A stretch of 64,000 nt of DNA from Acanthococcus lagerstroemiae (Eukaryota > Arthropoda > Insecta > Hemiptera > Eriococcidae). Below the pieces are notes generated by a model, which worked only from the letters and a program-made list of their open reading frames with translations, was not told the DNA's origin and did not search any database. A program made the translations under genes and the position numbers. Positions 1 through 12,235 of this stretch are shown here, in pieces. Numbering within the stretch: the first letter of the stretch is position 1; the number at the start of each line of letters is the position of its first letter. The stretch is taken from the NCBI GenBank assembly GCA_031841125.1, contig CM063111.1, forward strand, positions 56,481,535 through 56,545,534, given 5' to 3'.

Positions 1-1337
1 GGGACGTCCATCGTAAAAGATGAAGAAAACAAAATTAGTTTGAAAATAGAGTCAGGCAGGACCTGCGACCAAAACTAACGACAGGTTGTATTCTACAGCA
101 GCCAGCCAGACAGGGTGTCTGGTTTGAGTTAAAACGCGCTCGATATCCGCACCCCGTCGTGGAGCCAATTCGGCGGGGGTGATACAGCGCTGACAAACGC
201 ATCACAGCAACGGCGAGCTTACCCTGTGAGAAAATTCCGTAGCATAATAATCTCGGGGTCGTGTTTTTCGTCACGAATCACGAAAGAACCGACGATCATT
301 CCTTTTAAAAACACCATCGTCGTTGACGATTATACTTTCAAATGAACTGGACACCGCCGCATGTTTCCTCCTCAGCTTGATTTTACGTTTTCCAAACGGT
401 CGTTGATTACGAATGAACGAACGCAGGAGTACAAAAAAACAGAACGAAAAGAAATGGACAATACGTTTTAAGGGGAAAAAACGACTAAACACGAATGCAC
501 GAGTTTGCCGATTCGAGAAGCGCCAAAATTAAAGAACTATAACCTACACATATCTAATGGTCACAAATGTAGCTCCTTCTCGCAAGCTGTATCATCGGCC
601 ACCGTACAACCAAATTTTACAGTCGATTAACTAACGGCTTTTACGGAGCAAAAATTTTGCACAATTTTCAGCCGTCCCCCCTTTTTATTTCACGATTACG
701 TTTTCATCGTACTCCAAATGGCGTCTTCTCGAAAAGAAATTCACGGGAGTCGAGTACGACGAATCGAGGAATGAAGAGAACACCTACTCTTTCTTGTGGT
801 TCTCGTAGCCCACACATTGCAATCGTTCAAGATCTGCGAATGACTTTTTGTTCGCTTGCAAAAGTCCCGGTCGAAGTCAAACGCCAGGACAGAAAAGAAA
901 TAAACGAACGAAAGGGCTGAAACGTTGAAAATTGAAAAGAAACGCCAAGCTAGGAATTTAGTCGAGTTTTACGCTTCATCGCAACTAGCAACTGATCGGT
1001 TACATGTATTACAGCTTGTTAGCGGCAACCACAAACAACCCCTTCCCTCCCCAACTAACTTCATTTATATCATTAGTTCACCGTACAAGAAATTTCTAAC
1101 TCACGTCGTAAGAAACCAACACGAATTCGTGTCATTTCCAAGGGATAATTTAGCTTAAACTACTAGTTCGAATACGAGTAATCAACTAGCTCTCAAATGT
1201 GAACCAACTGTATAGTGGAAAAACAGCCTCAACTTTACTAAGCTTACCTAAGAAATTTCCAAAGCATTGTAAATCGGTAGGAAGGTGAATTCCTATTAGA
1301 ATTGATAGACGTGTGAATTTTTGATAAAAATGTAATA
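1..1337. other. non-coding stretch, nothing recognised
   Basis: Mixed-composition DNA with many stops in all frames. The short open frames here have no recognisable domain, and I see no inverted repeat, tandem array or RNA gene. It may be host intergenic or intronic sequence. Confidence 0.5.
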
Positions 1338-1339
1338 TA

Positions 1340-1614
1340 CAGACGTGTGAAAATAGAATCAATACCGAATTATTAGACTCAAGAAAAAATTACGAACTTT
1401 ATTCCAATTATTGTTCAAAATATGTATAATGACTACATGAATAAAAACTATACTCAATAGTTCGTGTGGTATCCTTTACTCTCTATTATGGCGTTTGAGA
1501 GAGCATAAAAAATGCAGTTTGTGTGACAAGTCGGCACACGCTTTACTGGAGAAGCAAAGAACCAGCGTTGAGTCTAATAATTCGGTATTGATTCTATTAA
1601 TTTTCACACATCTG
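1340..1614. mobile_element. Tc1/mariner-type MITE, 275 bp
   Basis: The ends are inverted copies of each other over about 45 bp. The left end begins CAGACGTGTGAAAAT and the right end, read on the other strand, begins CAGATGTGTGAAAAT. Both run on into a shared block containing GAATCAATACCGAATTATTA. A TA dinucleotide flanks each side (1338-1339 and 1615-1616), the target duplication expected of the Tc1/mariner superfamily. The interior has no coding potential, so this is a non-autonomous element. Superfamily placement rests on the TA duplication and the CA-start only. Confidence 0.75.
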
Positions 1615-1616
1615 TA

Positions 1617-2122
1617 AATAGGTACATCGAGATTTGACAGAAATGTGACTTTTTGAAAGAAAAATAAATTTTATCAGCGGCTCATTTAAGGGGGGGCGTC
1701 CCCGGGTTCAACCCCCAATGGCCAAAAAAAGCTCTAAAATATCAAAAATATGCTCATTCAACTTTTTTTTTCTTTTCTCTTCAAAGGAATACCCTCAAAA
1801 TCAAGAGCCCCCCTCCCACGAATTATTTCATCCTAGATGCACTACTGGATAGAAATGTGAATAGTCGACAGAAATGGGATTTCTTGATTCGACAGAAACA
1901 TGGATTATTACGGAAAACCTGAGCAGAATATACATTTTTATTCACTTAATAAGAATGGAGGTTTTCATTAAAAAAAAACTAAGCTTTTCAATAAGAACTT
2001 CAATATCGGAAAGTTTCATCTTCTTCAGGCGCCGTATCCGATGCCGAAAGTTGACGATCGCGGCTTCTCACGCCTGACTCTCCTGAGCAGAGTTATAGTC
2101 CAGGGGAATTAGCATTTTTGAC
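1617..2122. other. non-coding, repeat-like debris
   Basis: AT-rich sequence with G-run and C-run patches around 1691-1713 and 1804-1817. The phrase GATAGAAATGTGAA near 1849 recurs in similar form near 5060, which suggests old dispersed repeat debris. No gene seen. Confidence 0.4.
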
Positions 2123-2451
2123 GGAATTAATTGCAGCACACCTGAAACTTGGTACGATTGGTTAGTACCCTCTTCGGAAAAGTCCCTGAATTCTCCCCCC
2201 CCCCCGTGTGAGCATCAGCCCCAAGAGTCCAAAAAGTGCCCCCGGAAACAGTCTTTGGCTTGTATCTAGCTTAAAGTTGAGTTATAGGTAAAAATATTTC
2301 TTACCAAAATTAAAGAGCGTGAAATTCTCTACAAAAATGACATCCATGTTTTTTTTCGTTAATCCCATACCAACCAAGATAATTGGCGTTCAAGATCACA
2401 CGAGCATGTAAATATGGAGTAACCTACAATGTACGCGGTTTACAGACGCCG
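2123..2451 (+). repeat. left long terminal inverted repeat
   Basis: This arm pairs with 3780-4122. It carries a run of 11 C at 2195-2205, matched in the other arm by a G/C-rich patch of different length. The block GGAGTAACCTACAA near 2417 appears inverted near 3803. Confidence 0.8.
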
Positions 2452-2871
2452 AACTCGTCACTCCAATATGCGAGGAGCGTTGAACGCTGCAATTTTAAAT
2501 CCCTATACCAGATGGAACAGCTTGTTTTAGAAACCGGATTGAAGACAGACAATAGATATGGAGCGACATGACTATTGGCGTTTGGACACTCCTGTAGGTG
2601 CGCTAGTGTAGTGGACGAAAAGAAGATAAGGGTATTTTTACCACAAAAACATGTACGGGTGAAAAATGAGCTCTAGCATTTTCAGTATTGAAGAGAACTA
2701 AAGTGTCAGCTCTTATCATTTTCTTTCAGATGAGCCCAACTTCAGTTTTTTTGTAGAACATTTTTGTCCCTGATGATATTTTCGTCCAAATACACCAATC
2801 AGCGCGCCGCATTTCATTAGGCCGCTAGAGAGCGACTCTTCAGCGTCCAAACGCGAATCGAACAAACACCC

Positions 2872-3140
2872 ATGCGAATTATGAAGAGTGCAGGCGGACT
2901 GACTCATCAACGTGGTGTTACCTCCAGCATTTTGCAGCAGTGGATTCTTAGCGCCCTTGTCATATGCTTCATCTTTGCCAAGGTTTGGGAAAAGTTCACA
3001 AACTGTCAACCAGAAACAAGTGCTCAGTATAGAGAAGTGAGGGAATCACAAATGCAGCATGATAGAAGGGATGTTCAAACTTTTTTAAACTGGCTGAGAG
3101 CTCATCATCTCTTCCCATATGTATCTGAATTACAAGAGGG
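2872..3140 (+). pseudogene. fragment of a transposon-associated invertebrate orphan protein
   Basis: The open frame from the ATG at 2872 shows GGLT at residues 8-11, a Trp at 24, RRD at 65-67, FLNW at 71-74 and an FP pair at 81-82. I recall this spacing (GGLT, then W, then RD..D..F..W...H.PFP) from a large family of unnamed multi-copy proteins in invertebrate genomes that continue for hundreds of residues. Here the frame runs into a minisatellite after about residue 92 and stops at 3315, so the protein is a truncated relic inside the 2-kb long-TIR element. The family match is from memory; the molecular function is unknown. A shorter minus-strand frame overlaps and is a shadow. Confidence 0.5.
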
Positions 3141-3149
3141 GATCTACCC

Positions 3150-3370
3150 GGGTTTACAGAGGGGATTCATGAAAGGGATATGGAAGGCTATACGACGGGT
3201 CTACAAAGGGGATCCATGCAAGGGGAAACAGAGGGGCTATATGACGAGTCTACAAAGAGCATACAAAAAGGGTATACAGAGGGGCTATACGACAGTTTAC
3301 AAAGGGGATACTTAGAGGCATACAGACGGGCTATACCACGGGTCTACAAAGAGCATACATAAAGGGTATA
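3150..3370 (+). repeat. 48-bp minisatellite, about 4.6 units
   Basis: Units start at about 3150, 3197, 3246, 3294 and 3340 and are 46-49 bp long, the last partial. Each starts like GGGTCTACAAAG and ends like GGGCTATACGAC. A weaker ~16-bp sub-period (repeated TACAAAGGGG/TACAGAGGGG) is visible. It sits at the 3' end of the protein fragment and is partly in frame with it. Confidence 0.85.
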
Positions 3371-3779
3371 GCATGGGTGTCTCAACGCCGGTACATAACT
3401 TGGGTAGTGAGAGGGCTACATGTAAATGAAGCGCTGTGATTGGCTAACCTGATGGCTCCCCCCGAATGGAGCGCTCCGATTGGCTGCTGGAGGGGAAACA
3501 TACCGGGTTGAGACAGGGCTAACGAGGGTCGATTTTCCAAAAGTCTCAAGCGGGTTTACACGAACTTAAGTTTCCGGCATCCGGATCACCAGCTTGTGGT
3601 TGCCGTAAAGTGGGTATCTCTTGTAGTCACGCGTTTGTAGAGGAGGTTGTTCAAACACAGAAAATTGTATACATGTAGATTCGGATGAAGATGAATTCTT
3701 ATAATAATAAAGATAATAAATTGAAATTATATCATGTAACATTCTATGCATGCAGTCATATGTTTTCGTGATTATTTCA

Positions 3780-4122
3780 GCGTCTGTATACCGCGTATGT
3801 TGTAGGTTACTCCATATTTACGTGCTGGTGTGATTTTGAACGACGATTATCTTGGTTGGTATGAGATTCCCCCCCCCCCTAAAAAAAACACAAAAACATA
3901 GATACCATTTTTGTAGAAAATTTTACGCTCTTTAATTTTGGTACGGAATATTTTTACTTATAACTCAATTTTAAGCGAGATACAAGCCAAAAACTGTTTC
4001 CGAGGGCACTTTTTGGACTCTGGGGGTGATGCTCCCACCGGGGGAGGGGGAAAATCACGGGGATTTTCCAAAGAGGGCACTAAACAACCGTACCAAGTTT
4101 TAGCTGTGCTGCAATTAATTCC
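3780..4122 (-). repeat. right long terminal inverted repeat
   Basis: Inverted partner of 2123-2451. It includes an 11-C run at 3869-3879 followed by an A-run that the other arm lacks, so the arms have diverged by small insertions. Confidence 0.8.
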
Positions 4123-4394
4123 ATAAGACCCCACTCTGTCGATCCTACATAGTTTTTAAAATAAGGCGATTTTTATGAATCAATGTCAAAACTGTCGAAA
4201 TCGGAATTCGTGACGATTTTGGTATAATAAGCCCTTCTCTTTCGAATAGCGTTATCCGTTTATCTCTGTCTGCCTTCGTTCGTTCATTGCAGACGCAAAC
4301 GTGAACCTCTTCGCTATTGTGACCCCACCCAACTCAGTTTTGTTATCGCCGGAAATTAAACTCTTTCATTTCATGTTAATTTTCTGAAAAGGTC

Positions 4395-4630
4395 AAATGC
4401 TTCATAAAATTTCGAACAAAATGAGACCTCAAGGTGATGTCTAGCTTTATTTGTCTCAGAGATATATGCCACTTTGAAGTTTTAATTTTTCAAACGACTT
4501 TTCAAATTGCATTTTCCACAAAATTGGACTTCTTGAAATCTCAATTTTAAACAGTTATATCTCGGCGAATTTTGGAGCTAGAGAGCTCGGCAAAGTCTCA
4601 TTTTGTCTGAAATTTTATGTGGTATATGCC
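4395..4630. mobile_element. palindromic MITE-like element
   Basis: CATAAAATTTCGAACAAAAT at 4403 is matched inverted by a block ending near 4620 (ATTTTGTCTGAAATTTTATG). Pairing continues inward through TCTAGCT and GAGATATA, giving arms of about 70 bp around an AT-rich centre. No coding potential. No clear target duplication, so class is unassigned. Confidence 0.55.
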
Positions 4631-4901
4631 GGTACTCATAACTCTATATCAACCAAGTGGGACCTCATTTCTTGCACTGCCACATATAATACCGTTAAGT
4701 AACGGTTAAAATTCTGAAATAACAAGTTACTTGGCCTAAGTTCGAGTTATTAACCATTAGTTTCGCTGTTTCTTCATCGCCCATAACATGTAAATATTCG
4801 ATTTTGCAATAACAGCATTTCCAGATTTTGAAAGAATTCACAATGCATACTCGGTTTTCACAGTTATGAATAGAAATTTCAATTTTTAATAGAGAGAGAT
4901 A

Positions 4902-5054
4902 CCGGGTGATGACCGAGAAGTCGCACCATAGGCAAACATGTAGTAAGGTGCAACGTGTACGTAATGCATGTAGCGGAGATTGTGTTATCGTATCGGCGCC
5001 GTTGCGCCTGATCACATATTGGCCCTATGGTGCGACTTCTCGTTCATCACCCTG
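4902..5054. mobile_element. Tc1/mariner-type MITE, 153 bp
   Basis: Inverted ends of about 31 bp share GGGTGATGAMCGAGAAGTCG and continue through CACCATAGG. TA flanks both sides (4900-4901 and 5055-5056). The ~90-bp interior has no gene. The CMGGGTGATGA start with TA duplication suits a mariner-derived MITE. Confidence 0.8.
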
Positions 5055-5056
5055 TA

Positions 5057-5514
5057 TAATAGAAATGTGAAGGGCTGTCAAAATCTCATTAAGAATGAGA
5101 TTCTCGTTTGGTGACTAAATTTCTATCAGCTTCGTATAAATCTGAATCTCCATCAGAAATCTGATAGAAATTTTAACAGGGAACTTCTGAACTATCCCGT
5201 TTCTAGGGGCTGATTACTAGGCCATTTTCAATTATTCATTAGTCATTACTGTCTCTGATTCCAATTTAGAGGAACTTGCAAGAAAACCTGTAACAGATGG
5301 AGTTGCTCAACCTTTCTTCATTCCCACAAGAGTCGCTGTAATCATTTTCATGCATCACAGTACTTCAAAAATCAAAACAATTAATCCTCGACTTTTGACT
5401 TTTACACTCCGCATTAGTCATGCCCTTGACACATCCGTAAAATACATATTATTCCACAGCCCCGAGTAATTAATCGGGCGAATGTAATCTGCGCACATAT
5501 TTCATTTTGAAATT
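5057..5514. other. non-coding stretch
   Basis: AT-rich DNA with several short GATAGAAATTT-like phrases (5060, 5119, 5161) that resemble 1849-1880. No gene, hairpin or tandem array that I can define. Confidence 0.4.
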
Positions 5515-6242
5515 GTAAACTGCTCACAGTGTAATTTGTACACAGAACGACGAGTATATTCTGAATGTATTTTGCTCACACTTGTAATGTATTTTGCTCA
5601 CATCGGTAATTTTATATAGAAAACAGTATTTTGCACACAGTGCCACTCTAACGGGTAACTCTACGGTAAATTGCAAATATAACAGGTAAGTTTAGGGTAA
5701 AATGTAACGTAATAAATAACTTAAAACATGAACGTAGAATCGACTGAGATACTCATCCTTAATACCTACAGCGCAAACTACAATTCGAATAATTAGATAT
5801 ACTTATATGGGGACAAAACTTAACTCCAATGTAGCATTCGCGTATGTACGAGATCGTTCCGAAATTAACTGAAAACTTTTTGTTATTACGTATAAATAGG
5901 CATTTAGGAGTTTGCAATAATAGAACAGGTACCTGTACGTAGTGTACGTACAAAGATAACATACGCTGATCTCTTATCTGTACTGGCAAGAGTTTCTCTA
6001 TCCTCCATCGATTCATTCTCACTCCATTCTACACCCTACATAATTTAAACGGTAACGATCGAGTAAAGTGTGAGCAGAATACGTCCTTCAATGAAAAGGA
6101 AGAATGTAAAGTGCTCACACTTCTCCCCCTGTCGGGAGACTGTAAAGTGCTCACACGTTTTCCCTGTCTTTTGCAGTGTGTGCACTTTACAGTGTGAGCA
6201 AAATACATACTTTCGTATTTTCTGAAAGTGTGAGTAGTTTAC
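5515..6242. mobile_element. DNA transposon with clustered subterminal repeats
   Basis: The left end begins GTAAACTGCTCACA and the right end, inverted, begins GTAAACTACTCACA. Both ends are packed with copies of a ~14-bp motif (GTAWTTTGCTCACA or GTAAAGTGCTCACAC) in both orientations: near 5517, 5567, 5587 and 5625 on the left, and near 6065, 6107, 6141, 6175 and 6190 on the right. Clustered subterminal motifs of this kind bind transposase in several DNA-transposon superfamilies. The centre (5700-6030) has no recognised coding sequence. Confidence 0.65.
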
Positions 6243-9200
6243 TTTCTCCCAATTAATCAAGAGGCACAATTGAACGGTGGCCTCATTGTGGTTCGATGGT
6301 GCCTACCGAGCGTTAAAAAAGTCACCGAACCGCCGGCGCTCTGAAAAGTCGAATTCTGCCAACTTCCACGAAGGTCTATGACTCTATGCAGGAGCTCGTG
6401 TACACAGAACCCAACTCTCGCAATACGTTTTCTGTGACGTGTTCCTGGAGGCGATCGAGCCGACCATGGGAAAAGTTCGTAATTGCAACTAGACTCGCAC
6501 TCGAGGTACGATCACTACAAATGAAGACGGTACCAAAGCAGGGCAACCTATATCTGCCGCTGCACCGATATACCATAAGAGCGAACACCTTTGTATACAA
6601 CATATCCCGTCCTTGAACCGGCTAATAAGTTCATAATGTGCACGCCACCGCCTGCGCCTCGTGTTCCAGCTTGAAGCGTAAAATGTGCGTGGTTAGTTTA
6701 CTACAACCACCACCACCGCCATCATCTTCACATTGCGCCGATAAAAAGAAGACCAAGCGACTTCTTTTTTTCGTTTCTTTCTCTTCGTATAATCCTGCCT
6801 GCAGAAGATGAATACAGAGGACAACAGAGTGGTTGGAGGTTACCGCGGAGGAAGATACCTCTCTGTCTCTCTCTCAATGCTCCGAGCACACACAACCGGT
6901 TAACGTTATCGCACCGCATATAAAAACCGGGCGGAGCAGCGCGGCGCCCTCTTCCTACCTGGTCTCCAAACCAGTTGTCGACTGTCGTCGGCGTTGTCGC
7001 TAGGAATGAAGGCGCGCGACGGGTAATCGCACTCGGCACTCGGTTCTCGGTACCCTCATCTTACCTCGGCTGGAGACAAAGTGGCTGATTACACCGGGAG
7101 GAGACCGCGACCGGTTTACACTTCGTTTGTATCGTGGGTACATGTACACTCGAGCGACGACGCCGATTAAGCGTACTCGCCGTTGCCTTGGCCGGCCGTT
7201 AATTCAAACACGATACACGGATGAGGCGAACGTTCGAGCGCAACAGGACGCCGGCAGCCCGGCACTGCTAACTCGTCCCCCGGAACATGCGCTGTGGACG
7301 CTGATTTCGGAGAGCCCATAGCCAGCACCGTTGTCACATCTTGTACGCCTAATACGGAGCAGCCGATCGGGATACTTCCGTTAGGCTTGAGACCACTTGG
7401 GATATCGAGCTGTAGTCAAGGCATTCGGGTCCGAAGGTAGCGGTAGAACACAGACGAGACAAACAGGCAAGCAGGCAGTCAGAAGGGGCGATGGCAGGTG
7501 AACAGACCTATATAACAATATCAGCCCGACGACGAACGACCACAGCATATCTGCCCAATACTTGACTTCCTCACCAGTACATAGCTGAATCCTTTTCCCT
7601 GTCACCAAGAAAAATACGAATTTCAGGTCAGTTTACTGGAAAGAAGAACAGCACATTCAGACGGGAGACACAAATACCTATCGAGCATAAACTACACCAC
7701 TCGATCTCCGAGACAGCGCAGTACTATTTCCACAGATCATTACACGCAAACCAGATCAGTTCATTCGTATAGACAGTCCGCAAAGCGATCGCAGATATGG
7801 CAACTTCAATCACTGATTGGAGAAGATCCAACAATATTGAAAAGTTGTACACGCAGTCTCCACGACATGGCACCACTATGGTGCACGTATCGCATAACTG
7901 GCGCAGCTGGCTATCGTCTTACATTCAGTTCACCTTGGTTATTCAAATGTCGACAGATACTCAGACCTTCGGTACAAGACGAAATCAAGAAACCTTTTCA
8001 AGGTTTGAAGATTTATCTAGAGACGCCATGATCGTATCGTCTCATGAGATCTCGATGTAACGAGAAACCTGATGCAATAAAATCTGGATTGATTGTACAG
8101 CGTAGCCAACCGGCTCGATGGATTATAATCTGGGAATCACCCCCCCCCCCTAATAACTCTAAAAAAAAAAAGCTCAACACAGTACTCGGGAACGAATCAT
8201 CGATTCGGCGAAAGCTGCACGAGCAGTGAACGCATCTGAAGAGCGTCTGGGAAACGTCGGCCATGTACATTTCCACTTCGTGTTCGAACTGCCATCATGC
8301 CAGGCACCGCTGAAGTATACAGCACAAGACATAGACCGGACGATACGAACAAAACCAAATCGAACATCGACGATTAATGAACGCTAATTGCGTTTTATCA
8401 GGAATGCATCATCTCGCCAATGCGATGCGACGTGTACAGGGCCCGGCCAAAGTGTATACGAAACTATACTGATCCCACGGTACCCAGTCTGCCTCGCGTC
8501 CATCTCGTTGTCGTCATTAATTATGCATGAGTGATGGAAAGAGGTTAGCCCCGGTTATGACCGAGCCTGTTAATCACATAAATGGCGGGAATTATCCGCC
8601 ACTAAAATGCGACTTCGATGCTATCCGCCATCGAATTAGTTTTTTTCGATCGTGCATCCGCGTGCACGCGAACTAATCGTTCAAGTCGTCCTCCATCGTC
8701 GTTGGTCGCGTTTCCAGTTTGGCGTGGCCAGTCAAGCGATGCGACGATCGCGCACATCGATTACGATGAAAACGAAAATCGATAATGTCCGATGGATTGT
8801 TGTCCAGTTGCTAGCAGTAAAGCAGCCATTAGTGATTCAGAGGAGCAGCGAGCCGACTATATTATTATGTGGGCTGATAGTAGATACGATTATTTTGGAC
8901 ACTCGATGCGTATACTGGAAACTGGATGAGTCAATCGACGTTAGACGGCACACCGGAAATTCTTGGTTCGAGCAGCTTTGGTGGTACGGTATAATCAAGA
9001 CGAACCAGATCGTGCGTCCATCGAAGAATCGTTGGCGCCAGCACGATTCAGAGCAAATACCGGTCGAAATTGTGCATTTAGGCAGGTGGAAACACGGTTT
9101 TTAGCGAAATTAGACACCCACGAGCGTACTGGAGAACAGGCAACCCCTCCCCGGAAATTTCATTCATGTACGTATCTAACTTCAGTAAGTGGACGGGTTT

Positions 9201-9420
9201 GAAAGTGGAACATGGAAACCGTGCTGACTGCCGCAGATGTGCTTCAGAAACTGGATGAAAATTGAAAAATAACGTCAGACAAGCGAATGCAACCGATAAC
9301 CAGTACCGTGAGCCGCCGTAACAACTAGTTCCAGACAGAGGTTGATCGCAAGCAGGCCCCCAGTCCATAGTAAACCGTGGGGGTCGGGTCTCCTGCATTC
9401 ACAGAAAACCCTCTTAGACA
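6243..9420. other. GC-richer non-coding block
   Basis: This block has more GC and CpG than its surroundings and few obvious transposon ends. Open frames here, the longest being 150 codons at 8652-9104, show no domain, no sensible composition and no family resemblance. It could hold untranslated exons, regulatory DNA or diverged repeats. An 11-C run lies at 8140-8150. Confidence 0.4.
6919..6926 (+). promoter_or_regulatory. possible TATA box
   Basis: TATAAAAA is followed directly by a GC-rich stretch, the layout of a focused RNA polymerase II promoter. I see no matching initiator at the expected distance and no coding exon downstream, so this is weak. Confidence 0.2.
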
Positions 9421-10461
9421 TGTCAAGCTTTCAAGGTGGCACCACTTATCTTCAGCTGATCGATCCCAACAAGAAATTCATCGCACTATGTCGGTAATTC
9501 TAATTTTAATTAGTTTCCCAGTAAACTAGAAAGACAGATACTACGAACTGAATAGCTCTAGGATACTATGAGGGGACTCGTGAAGCTGTGTGGCTTTATG
9601 CTGCGCAACTCACTACACCTCCAATCCTTGACTTCTTTCATTGCACAATAACGTGAGTGATGGGTGTCATTTCTTGATTTCGATTTAGAATTCTAATAAA
9701 GATTATGGGCCCACGTACGATAGGTAAATAACACGAAATACAGGCTCTAAACGACCAGAAAATGAAAACGGATTCGACATCACCAAGTACGTAAGTAATA
9801 ATTCTGATAACTCATACTTGGAAGTCGGAAATTTCGACTTCGAGCAGCATTAAAGAGAAATGAAAAAAATATTCCAGACCGTGCGGAAGCAGCATACATA
9901 CTCGAAGGAAAATGTCAAAATGCAAGAATGACTCAGGGGTATTTCGAATGACTACGCAGAATACATGAAAGGGTGATGAAAGACAAGGAGCACAAAAAGA
10001 TGCTGAAAACTCCCCACGTCACCTTCGAAAAAAGACGAGTGTGTAGCACATTCTTCCATCTAGTAAAAATCCAAAATCTAGAGTATGATAGGGGTTCTTA
10101 TAACTAAAGAAGGTTGGCTCATTCGAGTAGGCTATCCGCAACAATTCTCATTTCACCCGCGCCGAAATTCCCATCATAAGAAAGTAATGGGACAAGCAAA
10201 TTTTTGCAGTAGAGGGCTCGCCCATTGAATGCCGTATGTTGTAAAATTAATAGAAAAATATGTTGAGGGTATCAATTAAGAGGAAAGGTCGAAAAAAACT
10301 GTATTCTCCTAAGCGGCCCGTGTGATTGGCACTTCAGTGATGTCATTGACATCTTTACGCCTTGCTAAGTGCTTCACTCTTCTAAAGTTTTACGAACCTT
10401 AAAATATGATGAGTAAAAAAGATTAGAAAATCACTTTATGGAGTCTGGACACATCACTCGA
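9421..10461. other. non-coding stretch, nothing recognised
   Basis: AT-rich, stop-dense DNA. No repeat ends, RNA genes or coding sequence recognised. Confidence 0.5.
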
Positions 10462-10765
10462 CAGGGTGTCCAGTTCTTTTCTAAAATGAAATTCCCTGAC
10501 GTTTCCCCCAACTTTCCCAGACACATTTCAGAGCAGTCCGAAGGAATTTTCAAAACATTATAGCTTCTCTTTCGGTTTTTGTAGTAAGACAACACGTGAA
10601 AATACACATTTGAGAGCTTTCTCGTGCATTCTGCTTTTTCCAAAAATATTTCCTAAAATCCCAGACTTTTCCAGAATTTCAAATTCCTTGACTTTTCCAG
10701 ACATTCCTTGACTTTTGTAGACATTCCTTGACTTTACATCGGACATTTCTAGAACCGGGCACCTA
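10462..10765. mobile_element. CAGGGTGTCC-family repeat, ~300 bp
   Basis: The left end reads CAGGGTGTCCAGTTCT. The right end, inverted, reads GGTGCCCGGTTCTAGA, a plausible diverged partner. The interior repeats phrases such as CCTTGACTTTTCCAGACATT. The same interior phrase (CCCTGACTTTTCCAGG) recurs near 35901, 42842 and 53198 beside similar ends, so this is a dispersed family of short non-coding elements. Confidence 0.55.
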
Positions 10766-12235
10766 GCTCAAGACTTAAAAAGTGTCCTTGCAAATCTCAA
10801 AAAATTCCAGTAACGTGTTTCGAAACAATCATGGCTGCATAAGCAATTCTAACGAAGAAACTGAATTCTGATTTGGCAAATAACCTGCGGCCGGATTTCA
10901 CTTAGAGCAAGAGTATACCAACGTTTCTCAGGGCAGCAAAATGAACTACTTCAAATCGACCTCTTGTGGGGCTTAAACAACGGGGGGGGGGGGAGTAAAG
11001 ATATTTCAAAGTGCAACTGATACAAATAAAATAGTCATCCAGAAGAGAAATTTTATTCCAAGAAGTCGAACGTGGTGATCAGTCAGGCTATGCAGAACGA
11101 ATCAAAGAAATGAATCTAGCTTGTTCGATAAGAAACGCAATATTTCAATGAGATTTTTGATTCCCAAGCGGTTAATAGTATCAGACCCCCGCTACGGATT
11201 TAGCCCAACCTAGCTCAGCTTTGCGCTCGTCCTAATTTCCTTTTTCTTCGTTTTTCCGACAATACGTATATAGCCATTTTTATAATGCATAGGTATCACC
11301 AAACATAGGTAGAAAATTCTTACACACCAGTCCGAACTAAAATTCAAGTAGCCCTACCTGACAGGATGCACTACGGGCCTGGATATAACGTAATTAATCA
11401 TGATTGAATTGGAGACATATACTGATTTGGATAAGATGATTGTGAATTTGGTCCTTATACATTGATGTGTTCGATCCACGGTACTTGATAATAATTCCGG
11501 ATAGCTGATACTTGATTCTCTCTGACCGATTAGTGATCCTTTCAATTCACATTTTATGTAGACTAATATAGATTTCTGATTTATACACACATTTAAAACT
11601 TTCAATCTCAGTCCATGTTGTCAAGTTCAAGGAAGAGGTGAAACTGTCAAACTGGCACCACTGAATATTTTCATGTGATACAGTGGCACTTGCAGAGGCT
11701 GGTTCAGGAACTAGAATCCTTAGGTTCAGAATTGGTGAGAACCCCAATTTTCACACATCATACGAGGAAATAAATGAAAAAGAGAAGAAAGTCAAAAATT
11801 TGCATAACTTTCAAATGTGCCACAGATACGTAACAGTCATTTTGTTTCTACAGGCCTTTCTGAGAATCGTCACACTAGCAGTCTGTTAGATGACATTCAA
11901 AGAGCTTGAAAATTTTCGCATGTCTCTTTACAGTGGCATAGCCAGACTTGGTATGAAGGGGAGGAGGAGGGGTCATTTCACTTCTACGACATTACAGGTA
12001 TAATACTTACTATTACCAGAATAAATTTCAATTTTTTCACATTTTTGACCGATTCCAGGGGAGGGGGGGTGTCCGCCCCCAACCCGTGACAACACTCCTG
12101 TCTCTTCGTCAACCGAGGCAATGCGTCTTGGTAATAGAGATTAAAACAATCTAAATTAGTTGCAATCAAGCTTTCATGAATTTCAACAGCTGCGTCTTCA
12201 CCAGTCTGAACAGAGACGAAACTTGATTTTCAGTT
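10766..12235. other. non-coding stretch with repeat debris
   Basis: No gene recognised. A G12 run lies at 10982-10993. CAGTGGCATAGCCAG at 11932 matches the terminus of the hAT MITE family found intact at 24420 and 53690, but no partner end is visible nearby, so it is probably a one-ended fragment. Confidence 0.45.

Larger units (their letters stand above)
2123..4122. mobile_element. 2.0-kb DNA transposon with ~330-340 bp terminal inverted repeats
   Basis: Positions 2123-2451 and 3780-4122 are inverted copies of each other, roughly 85% alike by eye, over about 330 bp. Both outer ends read GGAATTAATTGCAGCACA, and homology stops abruptly on both sides of each arm. Such long terminal inverted repeats are typical of Mutator-like or foldback elements. 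The interior contains a coding fragment and a 48-bp minisatellite. I could not find a convincing target duplication, so the superfamily is not settled. Confidence 0.8.

Noticed and set aside
7061..7066. minus-strand splice donor GAG|GTAAGATG as evidence of an untranslated exon
   Set aside because: GTAAG-type donors occur by chance many times in 64 kb, and nothing else supports an exon here.
8652..9104. 150-codon plus-strand open frame
   Set aside because: No recognisable domain, no homologue comes to mind, and no splice or poly(A) context.
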